Source of the DNA: Larimichthys crocea | Lineage: Eukaryota > Chordata > Actinopteri > Sciaenidae | Direction: 5' to 3' | DNA length: 64,000 nucleotides | Assembly: GCF_000972845.2 (NCBI RefSeq) | Contig: NC_040011.1 | Span: forward strand, 24,109,567 to 24,173,566 | In this document: piece after piece, positions 1 through 13,164 of the stretch | Position numbering within the stretch: position 1 is the stretch's first letter | Layout of the letters: each line of letters begins with the position of its first letter | Notes under the pieces: model-generated | The model's database searches: none | The model's input: the letters and a program-made list of their open reading frames with translations, nothing else | Told to the model about the DNA's origin: nothing | Translations under genes and position numbers: made by a program

Positions 1-88
1 TCCTTCTGTGTCTCATGATGTTGCCATCACCTGTCATGAACTTTATTCCAAACATAACCTTTGCCTTTTGTACTATTCCACATAGACT

Positions 89-480
89 TTACACGTAAAT
101 AATATTAGAACATAAATAACATCTGATACCAAATAAAGATATGTGTGTGTCACAGGTGCGTTCAATGAGTGGACCTGAATGCAGACAAGGAGGTGTGTGA
201 ACGAACATAAATAACTTAGGCAGGGATGCAAACACGAAAACAACTAAAGGCTGCTCATAGTCCAGGCAAAAATACAAACTGTTTAAAAATCCAAAATGAT
301 CCAGGAAGGTCCAATAAACAAAATCTGACGAACTAACGAGGGACACGTGAAACAAATCACGGTGGAACAGAATCAAAAACTGGCAGGTAAACACAAAGGC
401 AGGAAGTAGAAATACACAAGATGACCTACAAAATAAAACAGGAAACACAAAACAAACTCAAAACCATGACAGCATGCAGG
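89..480 (-). repeat. Putative dispersed pyrimidine-rich repeat
   Basis: Read on the minus strand this is the Cys/Phe/Leu-rich text (tttcctgttttattttgta ..., ggacttcctgg-like phrases) common to a widespread teleost repeat. A related style of sequence occurs at 55370-56210. It has a frame of 119 codons but codon use and composition look non-coding. The family is uncertain. Confidence 0.4.
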
Positions 481-1739
481 ACTGTACAGGACATGACTGG
501 AAATTCATCACCATCCAGTGAGTCGAGTATGAGGCTTCATTCATTATAATGTACCCCAATATGTCCAGTAGTGACACCAGCTGTGTAAAGTCGAGGTTAT
601 TAGGGTACAATGTCGTTACATGGCTTATTGTTAAATGTATCCATGGCAACCTTCATTGACCTTAATTCAAAATGAGATATCTCTGGTCTACACACATGAA
701 ACATCTGACAAACTTCAAAACTGAAGTTACATACAAACATGAAGTCTATGGAGGTTCTCAGTCATCTTTCTTCAAGAAGGGATCAATCTGGGGCAACTGG
801 ACTTGAACTGAAGGCGCTTCTTGGATGAGAGGCGAAACGTCTTTGTGGACCTACAACCAAGTCTAGTTGCCGAAGATTTAAGCCTTCTTGAATTCATACA
901 CACATTTTACAGCCTTCAGAAATGTCTCACACACATTCATTGTGTGAACAGCTTCATCTGCAGTCAGTGTAATCCCGGGCTGTAAAACATTATCACATGA
1001 TATATAAAGGTTTCATCTTTTATTAGCAGTGACATAAGTTTCTGATGCATTTTATCAACATGTAATTATGTGGAACCAGAGTGGGAAGTCTGTCTGTTAT
1101 TAGACACATGTCTGCCAGGTGATGTTGTGCAATAAGGCCCTGGTCGGAGTCAGGACCCAGATGTGTGCACAGATGTGCTTTGATGAGTGAAAATAAGCGA
1201 CAGTTTAGCATAGATTTGCACAAACTGAAACCTGTGGAAAAAGTGAGTGGATGTGACACTCGAGTGACTTTTCTCTCCTTGTTTTTCTTGAAATGATGAA
1301 CTGCACTGAGATCAGCTGAGTGGCTCCTGATGAGATAAGAGTGCCGTGTTTGGAAGTCATCCACTCGGCTCACTTCAGCTGAGCTCTAAACCAGGACTTT
1401 TCTCAAGTGTTGATATAAAGCCTCTCTGAGTGCTTCTCTTTGGTCTGTAAACAATTCACCAAACAGCATCAGCTGCCGGTCAGCGTTGTTGTTGACTCTG
1501 TGCCTCTGATACACATCAGCAGATCCTCTGCACACTCTCCCTGTTAGCTCTGCGTTTTTTTAAAGTGCAGGGAAAGTTCCAGCGAGCAATCGCAGCAAAA
1601 AATAGTGTTGGGGAAGAGGTTCTGCAAAGAACCACAGTGACTCAAAGGACCCTCAAACCCCCTCAGAGAAATGAGCAATGAAAGCATCTGGAGGATCAAC
1701 TGAGCAACTGAGCCCAGTACAAGCCAATCAGTGAGGGGG

Positions 1740-1960
1740 ATTGCTGGGTTGCTCTCATTCACTGCCTATGTCTTTCGACCAAAGCTCGCGCTCTCTCTCA
1801 AACCATCAGACACAAATCAAATGAAACTTCTTTGTGTCACTATTTTTTAGCATAAACAGACACAGATCCAGAAGCTGGTTCATGAAATAAAGTAAGAACA
1901 CAACAGGTAGAGTATCAGAGTTTAGTCCATGAATCCATGAGGATAGCCTCAGCTTCAGAG
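1740..1960 (+). repeat. Dispersed repeat family B, copy 1
   Basis: It shares ordered segments with 41740-42060 (+) and 37785-38090 (-): tgcctatgtc, a CT-rich run, gaaacttctt, agaagctggttcatgaaata, gaacacaacaggtagagt and tagtccatgaatcca. The class is not recognised. No coding capacity was seen. Confidence 0.8.
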
Positions 1961-2194
1961 ACATTTCAGGCTGTCACGCTGCAGCTGTGTCGGCTGCAGG
2001 CCGCACCGTTGCAGCCAAAACACACTCACCTCCCTCTAATGAATGGAAAAACATGTGTTTTTTTTGCCACAGCACCGGATTTGGTCTGGTCTGAAACTGG
2101 CCTAACTGCTCCCAGGGTGCCGCTATGTGGCAACCCATCACTCCCAACATCCCTGCACATTTGCATGTCTATAAGCCCTTTGTGAGCGTGTGTG

Positions 2195-2293
2195 TGTGCA
2201 TGTATTTTAAGATTATGATGTGTAAAAATGACTTCCCGATTGAGGGATTAAATACATCTAATCTAATCTAATCTAATCTAATCTAATCTAATC
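2195..2293 (+). repeat. LINE 3'-tail fragment ending in (TCTAA)n
   Basis: The text gacttcccgattgagggatt followed by about seven tctaa units resembles the 3' end of fish L2/Maui-type LINEs, which finish with a stem-like sequence and a short tandem tail. No coding part is attached, so it is a heavily 5'-truncated copy. The family assignment is from memory. Confidence 0.5.
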
Positions 2294-2500
2294 AGTGGTT
2301 GTGGACAGACGAGTCTACAGAGTGTGGACAGGTGCATTCTAAATTATGTTTTTGCAACTGACATTGACGTGAATCCTCCTGAACTGTTGCAGAGACTCGT
2401 GTCTGTGTGTTTTTGTAAAAAATATGTGACTGAGTCTAACACTTTTTTATATTTTCTATAGTGTGAGCTTTAAATCATGATGTTCTAGTTTTCTGACAGG

Positions 2501-2501
<1 letters not shown>

Positions 2502-2540
<39 letters not shown>
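2502..2540 (+). repeat. (CA)n microsatellite
   Basis: An uninterrupted CA dinucleotide run of about 20 units. Confidence 0.98.
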
Positions 2541-2543
<3 letters not shown>

Positions 2544-2755
2544 CAGAGCTGTGATGTGACCTCACACAGGGGAAAGGTGGCGATCCTCTACTGCTACACT
2601 GTTATTGCTGAGTGGGTGCATCTAACTCTATTATTATCCGAGTGTGTATGTGTGTGTGTGTCTTTTGTTCAGCCCTTGTCTCTTGTCACGTATTTGTCTC
2701 AGTGCTTTTGGCCCTCTCATCGCTCTGAGCAGTGAAGATTAGCTTGGCACTAAGG

Positions 2756-2786
<31 letters not shown>

Positions 2787-2931
2787 CCAGCGTCTTATAA
2801 CAAGCTGTTAACCCCTATTTATAAGTGCGCTCTTTGAATCAGCTCGGTGAAAGGGAGTGTAATCCCTGCTGGACGATTTAATGGTAATCTCCATATCCTG
2901 ATTAGATTACAAAAACACACACGCGTGCGCA

Positions 2932-2970
<39 letters not shown>
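2756..2970 (+). repeat. Two (CA)n microsatellites
   Basis: CA runs at 2756-2782 and 2933-2970, the second preceded by an acgcgtgcgc alternating purine-pyrimidine stretch. Confidence 0.95.
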
Positions 2971-2971
<1 letters not shown>

Positions 2972-3276
2972 TGTCGTCTGCAATACGTCTGCAGGACTTT
3001 ATCTTTCATTCAGTTACTCTCCGCTTTGCTCTATGTTTTTTTTATATTTGCATTTTATTTGCTTTGGTAACTGAACACAGAGTGACAGGAAACATGTAAG
3101 TCTTTGTCACCACAAGTGTTGTAGAGATGCATCAGTGCCTTTTTCTGATATATTCATTTTTATCTTTAACAGTTTACACCTTTTGCAGTCTGCGTCATGT
3201 GCAGCTCAAACTGTAACTGCCAGTAAATGTATGAACACATCAGTGTAGGAAGACGCCTCCACTTTTAGAGTGCGAT

Positions 3277-4175
3277 ACCACAATATAGACGGCTGTACTC
3301 GTGTATTTGTTATGATGGTAAATGGTAAATGGACTGTACTTATATAGCGCCTTTCTAGTCTTCCGACCACTCAAAGCGCTCTACACTACATATCTCATTC
3401 ACCCCATTCACACACATTCATACACTGATGGCATTGGCTACCATGCAAGGTGCCAACTGCTCATCAGTTTGTGGAGCTAACCATTCATACACATTCACAC
3501 ACCGATGGCACAGCCTTCGGGAGCAATTTGGGGTTCAGTGTCTTGCCCAAGGACACTTCGACATGCAGACCGCAGGAGCCGGGGATCGAACCGCCGATCA
3601 TCTGATTAGTGGACGACCCGCTCTGCCTGTGAGCCACAGCCGCCCCATGATCACTTATGATCAAAAACTAGCCAGTCGACAACTTTGCTAACAGCATCAG
3701 TCAAGGTCAACAACACAAGACATAACAGCCAGCTAATATTACTAAATAGTCCAACAGCAGTCAGCCCAGCTCGGCATCTGTCTTTCAGCCTTTATTGTGT
3801 GCATACAGGGGGCTGAGCCCTTCTACATTGCCCACTTGTCCAGCTCCGGTTCTGGCACGACACCAGATTTACTTTAAGTTTTGTTAGTCACTCTCTCTTT
3901 TTCTCCTCTTAGCTTCCTCCATCAATGTCCTCTTCAGTCTTTTTGCCTGTGTCATTATGTCCACAGCTGCTGCTGAGCCTGGTTACATTGCCCCCTTGCT
4001 CCAGCTCCAGTTCTGGCACGACACTGGCTTCGCTGAGTTCATAGACCAGGCAGCCAAACTGCTAGATGAGTTTACATTAGCTAACAGCAGCTACAGTTTG
4101 CAGCAGTTTACTTTACTGTACATCAGGAAACTCTGTAAATCACAGAGTCGATACACAGTCCCTGGAGAACTTTAG
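3277..4175 (+). repeat. Dispersed repeat family A, copy 1, interrupted by another repeat
   Basis: The flanks of this copy match, nearly collinearly, the reverse complement of 20462-20965 and the direct sequence at 52385-52530. Shared landmarks are gtatttgttatgat, ttatgatcaaaaactagc, acaacacaagacataac, ccagctcggc and ttggcagcagtttacttta-like segments. The copy is split by a 330-bp insert at 3317-3646. Its class is unknown to me. I saw no transposase or reverse transcriptase coding. The HDTGF-containing frame at 3957-4175 lies in this repeat and is not a gene. Confidence 0.8.
3317..3646 (-). mobile_element. SINE/LINE-tail-like teleost repeat inserted into repeat A
   Basis: It begins with tandem ggtaaat units (a tail-like end, so probably minus orientation), then the fish repeat text actgtacttatatagcgcc ... 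cttgcccaaggacacttcg ... gccacagccgcccc. A 5-bp duplication (atgat at 3312-3316 and 3647-3651) flanks it. Two family A copies lacking it (20.9 and 52.4 kb) show the empty site. I do not know the exact family name. Confidence 0.75.
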
Positions 4176-4685
4176 AGGCAAAACCAGAAAACATTTTCCC
4201 CATAAAATATGATCCAGTTTCACCAAAATCAGTCAAATAGTTAGTGCTCTGTGCTTACAGCTTACTGCTGTAAAGCGTTACGTACTTCTCCCAACCTGGA
4301 GCAGATGCAGTGTGAGAGCAGATGCATGAAAGAGACACCACTCACCTTATTATAAGTCAGTGTAGCATCAACATGATTTAAAACTATTTTATGGTAGAAA
4401 AATGACACAATGTTTAATTTTTACAATCTAAACAGACTGACTTCCACAACTTGTTCAAATCATTTCAGTGTCAACATCCCAAATGTTAATTGTCGGGTCA
4501 CGTCTGTGGTTAAAGGTAAACAGATGCGCTGTTATTATTTCACTTTATTTATCTGCTGTGTTTATGAAATTTAATCTACTCCATCTGTTCTCGATAAAAT
4601 ATATGATCACAAAAGTTTTGTGCTGTGACCTCCACGCCTGGATCTCCTGACTCCAGTGTTGTTTGCACACGAACTGGCTGCTGAT

Positions 4686-4694
4686 GCACACATG

Positions 4695-4785
<91 letters not shown>

Positions 4786-4933
4786 CCAGCAATCATTAAA
4801 TGAATGTATTCTTCAGACTGCAGGCTGTCAGCAATATACCAGGAATACATCAGGGGGTAAAAGTCAGCATGTGTGCTGTAGTACGCTGTCTGTCCTTATA
4901 CATACACACTCATGCACACGCATACACACTCAT

Positions 4934-4973
<40 letters not shown>
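4686..4973 (+). repeat. Long compound (CA)n microsatellites
   Basis: A run of about 100 bp with single interruptions (4686-4784), then a second pure run at 4934-4973. Both generate spurious Cys-Val or Thr-His frames. Confidence 0.97.
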
Positions 4974-4974
<1 letters not shown>

Positions 4975-6233
4975 GCACCATGGCGCTGACATCATATATA
5001 AACACCATCATCATGCAGAACATCATTTAACAGCTTGTGGTGTCTGCCTGTGTTCAGACTGATGTGCGGGTGATAAAATATCGCTTGTTGTTCTGAGCTG
5101 CAGACACTAAAACTAAATGATCGTCACCAACAAAAACCTTGTTTAACCCGATGAGAAATGTTCTCTTAATAACTGCCGGGTGAGCTTATGAGCTCTGCAG
5201 CGTGGCGATGAAAACACCTAAAAGGTGCTGTGAATATTTGTGGTCCTCAGAGGATGATCCCTGGTGATTCTAACACTCGAAAACAGCTAAATCATCTAAC
5301 TTTGTTCCATGCTTTCATTTCTTGCCATGCTTTTTCAAAAGGTGCAGCTTCTAGAGGCCATGAGCAGAGCTTTAGACTTTTAGTTTAGTCTATCTCTAGA
5401 GACAATAACAGTCTGAGTACCATGTGAAGTCAATCCTGCATTTTTTTTGTGCAAGATTACCAAAATGAAATAAAGTACAATGAATTTACTGTAACAAATT
5501 CATTTTCACAGTGCAGGTCAGTTTTTTCAACAGAAACTGTACATTTTTAAATATTTTTAAAAAAATGTGATATTTACATTTACACTATACACACATACAC
5601 AAGACTTCCTACTGCATCTGCAGCGTTTTTAAGGTTAATAACATTAGCATTAAGAGTGAAAATACAGGCTTTCATCACTGTTTAAATTCATATATTAAAA
5701 ATTATTTATTAAACCCATTCATACCATAAGTTAGGGTGTGAACATTTACAGGGTGTTTATTTAAAACATTACTTACAGGCTTATATATTACACTCTCTTT
5801 ATTGTTAATTTCCCCTTTTTTATATAAGTTTGCTTTTATTTTGGGAAGAACTTTAGAAAGAAATCTTCCGATATTCTGTTCTGCCCAACTTTATTTCTGT
5901 GATACAAATGATCCAACAGTTGGATGACAGGTTGAATCCAGTGGGTACCAGCGCTCTAAATCCACAAAGTCAGCAACTCTCTTAGCAGCAGGCTGGTACG
6001 GTCATAGTATTATGATAACAATGTTAGGCTTTGTTATATGTAACTCTGGGTCAACAGCATTGGCAGGCTTTCACTTTTTTTTTCCGTGACACCAACGCGA
6101 CCGAAAAAATGTCCGTGAACTCGGTCACGCAATGCAGACCGCCCTCCAGGACCCACCATAGAGGGGTGGGATGGAAGGCCACACTCAACACAGCTTGACT
6201 GACCTTAAACAGGCTTGTACTTCATCAAATACG

Positions 6234-6275
6234 CTCTCTCTCTCTCTCTCTCTCTCCCACACACACACACACACA
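6234..6275 (+). repeat. (CT)n-(CA)n compound microsatellite
   Basis: CT run 6234-6256 followed directly by a CA run to 6275. Confidence 0.95.
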
Positions 6276-7609
6276 GTTATAGATGGGTTGTCATATTGTC
6301 ACACGCTGTAGAAAATGGAGCAGAAATATCAGCATTTTCCAAAGCAGGATTCAAAGCGGTGCTACCTGCTGACAGCAGCTGATACTGAACTAAAACTCAC
6401 CTCACTCCACAAAGCACAAGTATAAAAGTAATCAAATGTAAATTTGCATACTTATCATGATTGGACCAGCTGCCGTGCACACGCCGCGGTATGTCTTTCA
6501 TACACCTAAATAAAGCCAGACACCCAACCCCCCGCCTGTGGATTTGAAAGATATAATGTGTGTGTGCGTAAGTGTGAAGAGTGTGCGTGCATACATTCAC
6601 ATGCATGCTATCTCCTCTCTGGCTAGTTGGCAGGAATGCCAAGGAATATCTCAGCATTAACATAATGTTCTACCTCAGTGGGTTCATTGGGTTCAGTGCA
6701 GTGTTGTTCAGCGAGGCTGGAGGATACAGAGACGATCTCTGTAGGACACGATATTTCTTCTTGAAAATTTGTTTATTTCATGTACAGACAGTATGCACTG
6801 AAAATATTATTACCATATACTGTATGTGCATTAAAGAAAAGACTGCTACACTGCAGCAGCAGCTTTATTCTCTTAAATGTATATAGTTTTTCTTCAGTAA
6901 TGCACTTTTACAAAGTTAAAATGCTACCGCCTCTATATTTGCCTTTAGCAGAAGTATTTAGTTATTTTTCTGTGCCTTTAACAGCACAAACCCTGATTTC
7001 CCCCCTCAGAGTTCCACTGTATATTGTTTGCTGTATGTACTGTATATTGTATATGTTACATCCAAACAGTATTGTATAAACAGTATATGCTGCATTTGAT
7101 ACAGTATACATACAAGGAGAAAGAAGAAGAGTATATCTGCATGATCAATACTTGGTTGAAGTGATGTGTCTGTTATACTGCTTCATAGCTGCAGCATTTC
7201 TTCACATAGAAAAACTCCAGCTGTCTTGTGCATCATTTTATACAGTTTTCCCCAAAACTCAACCTGACATGTTTGACATGTTGGAGAATTCGGGCTTCCT
7301 TGTGGGATATAAACACATAGTGGATTTGAACAATTCTTGCAGTTTGTACAGTAAGAACAACAACATGTCTGCTGTTGTTACAAAGTTCATCTGTCACTGT
7401 CAGTGCTGACTCCAGGTCATTTTCAATTTAGGATGACAACAACAGCATATGTACCTGCACTAAGGCTGGTCAGGTTTTATCTGGAATAGTTCTGAATGGA
7501 CACTTTCTAGGAAGACTACTCATAAACACACACAATGTGTTCTGATGCACTATGTTAACAGTCGCAAAACATTATAGATGTGACTTATGATGAATTTGAA
7601 CTTCAAGTC

Positions 7610-7995
7610 TCTTATGGATGCTATAACACTTTATGACTACCTATACACACCCCTCAAAATCACCTGTAGTAAGAACTCATAGTATGCAGTGTCATAAGTT
7701 ATAGCATATGTGATGATGCATCTATAATAAATCATGCTTCATTGTTTGTGCTAAATATAGTTGAATGTACTTTTATACATCTAAAAGAATCTATGTTGCC
7801 TGGACTGTTATAGCACACTATGTGAATGATATAATAATATGTTAACATCTAGTTTATAACCAGTCAAGAGCAGATATGTGAAGTTATGATTCATTATTAG
7901 TCGTTATTATAAGTCATTATGCATGTAGTCATGAAGCATCATAAATGCATTATAATTCACTATGAATGACCTATAATGCACAGCAATGTTTTACA
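7610..7995. repeat. AT-rich MITE-like repeat family C, copy 1
   Basis: It shares actttatgactacctataca, ctgtagtaagaactcatag and aatgcattataattcactat with 17632-17960. The left end (gctataacactttatgac) is roughly inverted relative to the right (gtcatgaagcatcataaatg), giving subterminal inverted repeats. It is non-coding. Confidence 0.75.
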
Positions 7996-10900
7996 AGGCT
8001 CGGTCTCTCTGTCATGACATTTAGAAGACCTTACTGTAGACATTTAAAACCACTAACCACTTAATCTACATCAAAACTGTGCAAAGTAGTCCAGCTATTC
8101 CAAATAAACTGTTTCCTTTTTGCTTCTCATTATATTCAGCTTTGAGACATTTCCCAAAGCGATATTGTTGAACCTGTTAACGAACGGTGGAACTGCACAG
8201 ATTGATCCAGAATAAAGCAGAGCCAGAGGGCAGATTTCAGACCTGGTCCCAGAGTGTCTCGGCCCTGACAGACACAGGAGGGGACAAATGAGACAGTGTC
8301 AATATTGAAACAGGCTAATGGGCTAATGAATGTGGAGAGTTCTGCCTAATGTTCCCAACAGAGCTCCTAGCAAAACCATTAAAGCACTTTTATATGACTA
8401 GACAGGCACAATGCAGTAACTCGATTTATGGGGTACTTTCATGGTCAATTAGGAAGGAAGAGAGAGGACAGAGGCCTCATATGGGAGGTTAGTGTGTGTG
8501 TGTGGATGTGTGTGTGTGATATGAGCTTATTAGCTTTAGACAGGCTTATGCCTGTTTTTGTCAATATTGTCTTGAGCGACACGACTTTTGATTGTGTCAT
8601 TCTGATCAGCATGTAAGACAAACCGAACCGCCGCACAATAAAAACGTCAGTCAAGCATCATCACATTTGCCCCGACACAAGGTGGACAGACTGGACATTT
8701 TGAGTAAAAGCCTGAACTAATATCAGTTCAGGTGGTCACCCGGGAATCCTCCAGACCTCCGTATGTCAGACTGAATAATAAAGTTTGACATTATTTTTAT
8801 GAAAGCAGAAGCTCCCCATGGAACCATCTTATTACCTTCTTGATTATATTTTACACACTTGACTGCAGGTGTGGCCAAATGTCCTTTCATCTTCCAATAT
8901 TTCTAGATGACTCCACTGTGGAGGGTCATATATCAAATGACGAAGACCAGACCTGCTGAGATGAAGTTCAAACTGAACTCAAGTCAAATATGTGTTTCGA
9001 TTTAAATATTGATCTGAAAGGACCAATACAACCATACTGAGACTCTTTAGACCGTTTAACACCTATAGTTTGTTGCTGTCAGTTAATGAGCTCAGTTTTC
9101 CTTGTCCTGTGTTCTGGACTAGTCCATATTTGTAAGAGAGAAACATAGTTATACAATCTGACATGGAGCAATGGTATGATAATCATCTGGCCATTATTAC
9201 AGCAAAGCTGTGCCGGCAGAATGCTTGAAAATACCTTCGGATACATCCCAGAATGCAAAGAACACCTGCTTCAGGAGCCATTTAACTCAAACTTGGCTTG
9301 TCTTAGTTTATCTGGTAGTTGGGTTGGATCGAGGTTGGATCATGTTCTGTTGAGTTACTTTGGGACTGGACCAAGACCACCTCTCCTCAAAACGCTCAGT
9401 GTTTTGATTCGTACTTGATTGCAGTTACTGTGGTTGCAAATGCCCAAACAAATCGCGGCAATAGGAAAAAGAGTCTGACTAACCAGATAAAATAATGCAG
9501 GTGTACAGTATAAAACACCCTTAGAGGTGAATTCTGGGTTGTTTATGGTGGGGATACAATCCAACTTCACATAGAAACCAGCTCACTGACTGAGTTGGGA
9601 TCAGAGCAAACAAACATAGGTCCAAAACGCAACTGATGACGCACTTTGATGGCAGAATCTTGAATGTAGTACCTGGTCATGTTAAAAAGTCATGCAGCAA
9701 AATTCATTCTCAGACTGAAATAGGTGGTGCTGGAAGCTTGTTGAGGTAGTGACTAAGTGTGCCCTTGTTTTCCAGCTGGACATTCAGTTGATAGAGCTGA
9801 TGAGAGTCAATGTGTTTATACCATCCACTGGTGACTGATGCTTGACTGCCGACCGTGCTACATTTCTTTTATTGAGCGGGGCATGCAGGCTTATATAAAA
9901 TAGCATGTTGAGATGCAACTTTCATCACTCCTCACTCTCTGGTTTTCCATCCCCTACAAGGTCAGTGCAGGTGAACTCTATACGAAAGCTCAATTCAGAT
10001 TTATTTTGCCTCCACCGGCCAAATCCACCAATCAGTTTTCGGTCCGAAATTTCCCTTTTAACACATAACTGCTGGTGCTGGAACCTTTTCCTGTGATCTA
10101 TCAGGGTAACAGAATTTCAGACAGATTGGTTCTATAATTGGCATGACTCCTAATCTGACAAACTGTTTTGGAGGTACAAGAAAGAGACTGTGCTAGGCAA
10201 AAACATGTTTATGACTGCACAGATAACTGGATGCTCCACAGAATGCTTCTCCAGAGAATCCTTTGTACCCTCAGTTGTGACACTTGTGAATGAATTGCGA
10301 TGTCGGACGTATTTTGACATTTGAATCTGAGGTGTTCGATGAGATATGCATGTAAATTGTATTTGGTCTTGTTCAGTTGCATCACATGTCCCTTCATTGA
10401 TGGTATTTTTCTGCATTCAGCCATGATAGAGAGAGATTCATGGTTCGTGAGACCAAAATCACGAGATCTTGCGTGCATTTCTTTTCATTGTAGCTGATAA
10501 GAGCCTCAAACGCTGACAGCTACTGACAGCTTCAACCCAAAAGTGTTGCACACCTTTCACACGCAAACCTCTCCTCTAAGTCAAACTGTACATACTGTTT
10601 CACACACACTCCACCTCTCCACTCTCTGTTGCATTACTGTAGTTTTCCTTAGAGGGTTGTTGCGGCAGGCAGCGGAGGATATTTTTAGTTTGCAACAAAA
10701 CAAATCATGTAGTACAGTTTCTCTTCTCTCTTTCTTGTGATGCATTCAGAGACAAAAGGGTTCAAATGAAGAGGTTTAGTGGTTCGAGAAGCAGTTCAGT
10801 GTGTAGCCCTAATGACTCAATAAACCATGAGGTGTAAATGGTAACTGTCATTTCATGCAGGTAACATAGATTTAGTTTTTGGGCTAGCTAGTAGATCTTT

Positions 10901-11828
10901 TGGTTTGTTGGTCTAGTAGATGCTTGGTGTGTTGGTCCTCAGTGGTATTGGAGCACTCGCAATGATTTCATGGTATCATCTGATGTAATGTTAATAGAAA
11001 AATGCTGTTTAATGCATTTTTAACTCACCAAACCTTGAAGCAGCAGCATATTTGTTAAACCTTTTTCAAAAGGCAACAAACATCTCTCTTCTTAAGGCAC
11101 ATTTCTGTGTTTCACTTGTTACATAAATTATGAAAACATTAAGTATTTACAATATCAAACTGCAAAGTTGTTATGGTTGAAAATATGACTTTCCCCAGGA
11201 GGCAATACTAACAAGCATATTTCTCCTACCAGCGTGTTAATGATGTGTTCAATGCTTGTGTGTGCCGTGTGGAGGCAAACTTTCATTTATTCATAACATC
11301 TTGAGTCAAGTGTTTAATTTTTTTTTGTTTTGTTTTAAAAGGCTGCGCTCTGTGTGGGTTGAACGTTTCATGTTTATATTTTTTCAAGAGCTGTGAATGC
11401 ACAGTCAAAAACTCATCAAGAATCCACAACAGGCCGTGACATTTTTAAATGAAACCTCAGAAAACATGTTTTTTTTACAAAGCAATGTGTGAAAGCAGCA
11501 TAAGTGTTTTTCTAGCTAAAACTAGGATCTCTGTCGTTCTTTAATAAAGCCTGTTTATGGCAATATGTCATGGTAATATGGTAATATAGGAGATGGACAG
11601 GCCTGGAATCATGTCCCAGGCCCAGTCCCTGTTTTCTAAATGTATGTTAGGCCTCTGCACTAATTCAAAATGGCTATTTATTGACTTTCAGGATTGCCTG
11701 ATAGATTAATTTATCTATACATTAACTTCTGTATAGTTGTAGGTTGTCCAGAAAAAGTATTTCTTGGTACAAATCAAAATCCAACATTCAACATTCCAAT
11801 TCTGGACCATATATTATATATTATATTC

Positions 11829-12110
11829 TTCCATCCATTTTCAATAACCACTCATCCTCATCAGGGTCATGTTGGGGCTGGAACCAATCCCAGTTGACTT
11901 TGAGCTATAGTACTCCAGTTCATCACAGGGCACATTCACACCTACAGCCAATTCAGAGTCACAGTTAACCTGTTAAGTGTCTTTGGACTGTGGGAGCAAG
12001 CCGGTGAGAACCCACGTAGACACGGGAAGAACATGCAAACTCCACACAGAAAGGTTCCAGCCGAGGTTCAAACCAGGAACCTTCTTGCTGTGAGGCGACA
12101 GTGATGAGAC
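11829..12110 (-). mobile_element. RTE/Rex3-like LINE 3'-end fragment
   Basis: Read on the minus strand it ends in aaaatggatgga, a GATG-type tail. The interior is the ubiquitous teleost text (ctcatcctcatcagggtcat, tgtctttggactgtgggag, gaacatgcaaactccacac, cttgctgtgaggcgacagt). I assign it to the RTE/Rex3 group from the GATG tail, which is memory-based. It carries only the non-coding 3' region. Confidence 0.6.
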
Positions 12111-12247
12111 CTTTAACGAAAAACTGCAGCTGTAACACTCATTCCCTTCAGGTGGCCTTCAAGTACTGTAGCTATTATTTTGTTTGCCTGTAGATGGAGA
12201 CATCAGTGACTGAACCTGTAGATGTATAACGTGTTGGTCTTACTTTT

Positions 12248-12400
12248 GACATGAAATAGTATGTAAACACAGGGGTTACCAATGATACTAATTAAGGTTC
12301 GGTTCCATTCAGGTCAGACAGAGTCACCTTCATTAGTATCATTGGTAACCCCTGTGTTTACATACTATTTCATGTCAAAATGGCTGCTGGGAAAAAGGTC
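12248..12400. mobile_element. Palindromic MITE, family D, copy 1
   Basis: Perfect inverted arms at 12248-12291 and 12333-12376 (44 bp each) flank a 41-bp spacer containing ggttccattcaggtcagaca. Downstream, aaaatggctgctggg and aaaaggtctattg match the end of the copies near 56.6 and 61.4 kb. The left side lacks the corresponding end, so this looks like a head-to-head rearranged copy. Confidence 0.85.
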
Positions 12401-12789
12401 TATTGACAGGTTATGTAGAAGTGGTGACAGTGACAGAACAGCTTCCCCTCACAGAGCCTGCAAAATGTGAACGAGTGACTTTGTGAATTATAAAACTCCA
12501 CGCGGAACGCCATCATGTCGTTTATCTTCATGTCATTCTTTGTCCTCTGTCAGGAACCGCACAGAGCTTTTAACAAACCACTTGGCACAAGTGTCTCTTT
12601 ACCTCTCACACTGACTCTTATTTAAGTTTGGGAGTCAATGGTTTTCCTCTAGTCGAGTGTTTAACGTTCACTTTTAGTCCGTGGCTCCGAAACTGATGTG
12701 AAGAGAACAAAAGCACTCAGTGCTTCGAGTATCTCCGCTTCACTGCGGCTGATAAAAAAACATGAGAAGAGAAACATTGATGAGATTTA

Positions 12790-12900
12790 TTCAAACACTT
12801 TATCCGCAAATTAGATAAGAGCAAGTTTTAATGATCCCTGTGGGGAAATAGAGTCACTGCAGCAGAATACTGAAATGAGACACAGCAAAGAGCTATAAAA
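12790..12900 (-). repeat. Short LINE-tail-like fragment
   Basis: The phrase attagataagagcaagtttt, aatgatccctgtggggaaat is a degenerate form of the fish agataagactttattgatcc repeat, seen also near 17305 and 32460. It is truncated and non-coding. Confidence 0.45.
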
Positions 12901-13164
12901 TATAAATAAGAAACTAGTTAATGGGCAGATTAATATCACATTAAACCATCTCAGCAAGAGAACATGTTAAATCGACATCGTTCATTATAGTAACAGTGTT
13001 TGCACAATAACAAAGTTGGAAAAAGGAAAAAAAAGAAAATGTTTAATGAAAATACAATTCTCGCAAGCAAAAGATTAAATCTACATGAAAGAAAAGAGGA
13101 CAAAGAACTCAAACATTAGTTGGCCTATTATAGTATGAGGGCACAGTGTTTATACTGGAAGCAG

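Noticed and set aside
780..880. Fragment with gaggcgaaacgtctttgtgg, resembling a retroelement phrase
   Set aside because: Too short and degenerate to assign to any element; no second copy in the window.
2257..2293. Possible short tandem array like a CRISPR
   Set aside because: The units are 5 bp with no spacers, in a vertebrate genome; it is a LINE tail.
3957..4175. Frame containing LQFWHDTGFAEF, reminiscent of the missing klf7 exon 1 (LQLVHDTGYFSA)
   Set aside because: The sequence is part of dispersed repeat family A, with a copy at 20.5 kb. There is no Met context or donor site in the right place, and the similarity stops after a few residues.
4545..4850. Cys-Val and Thr-His repeat proteins at many places
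   Set aside because: They are translations of (CA)n/(GT)n microsatellites.
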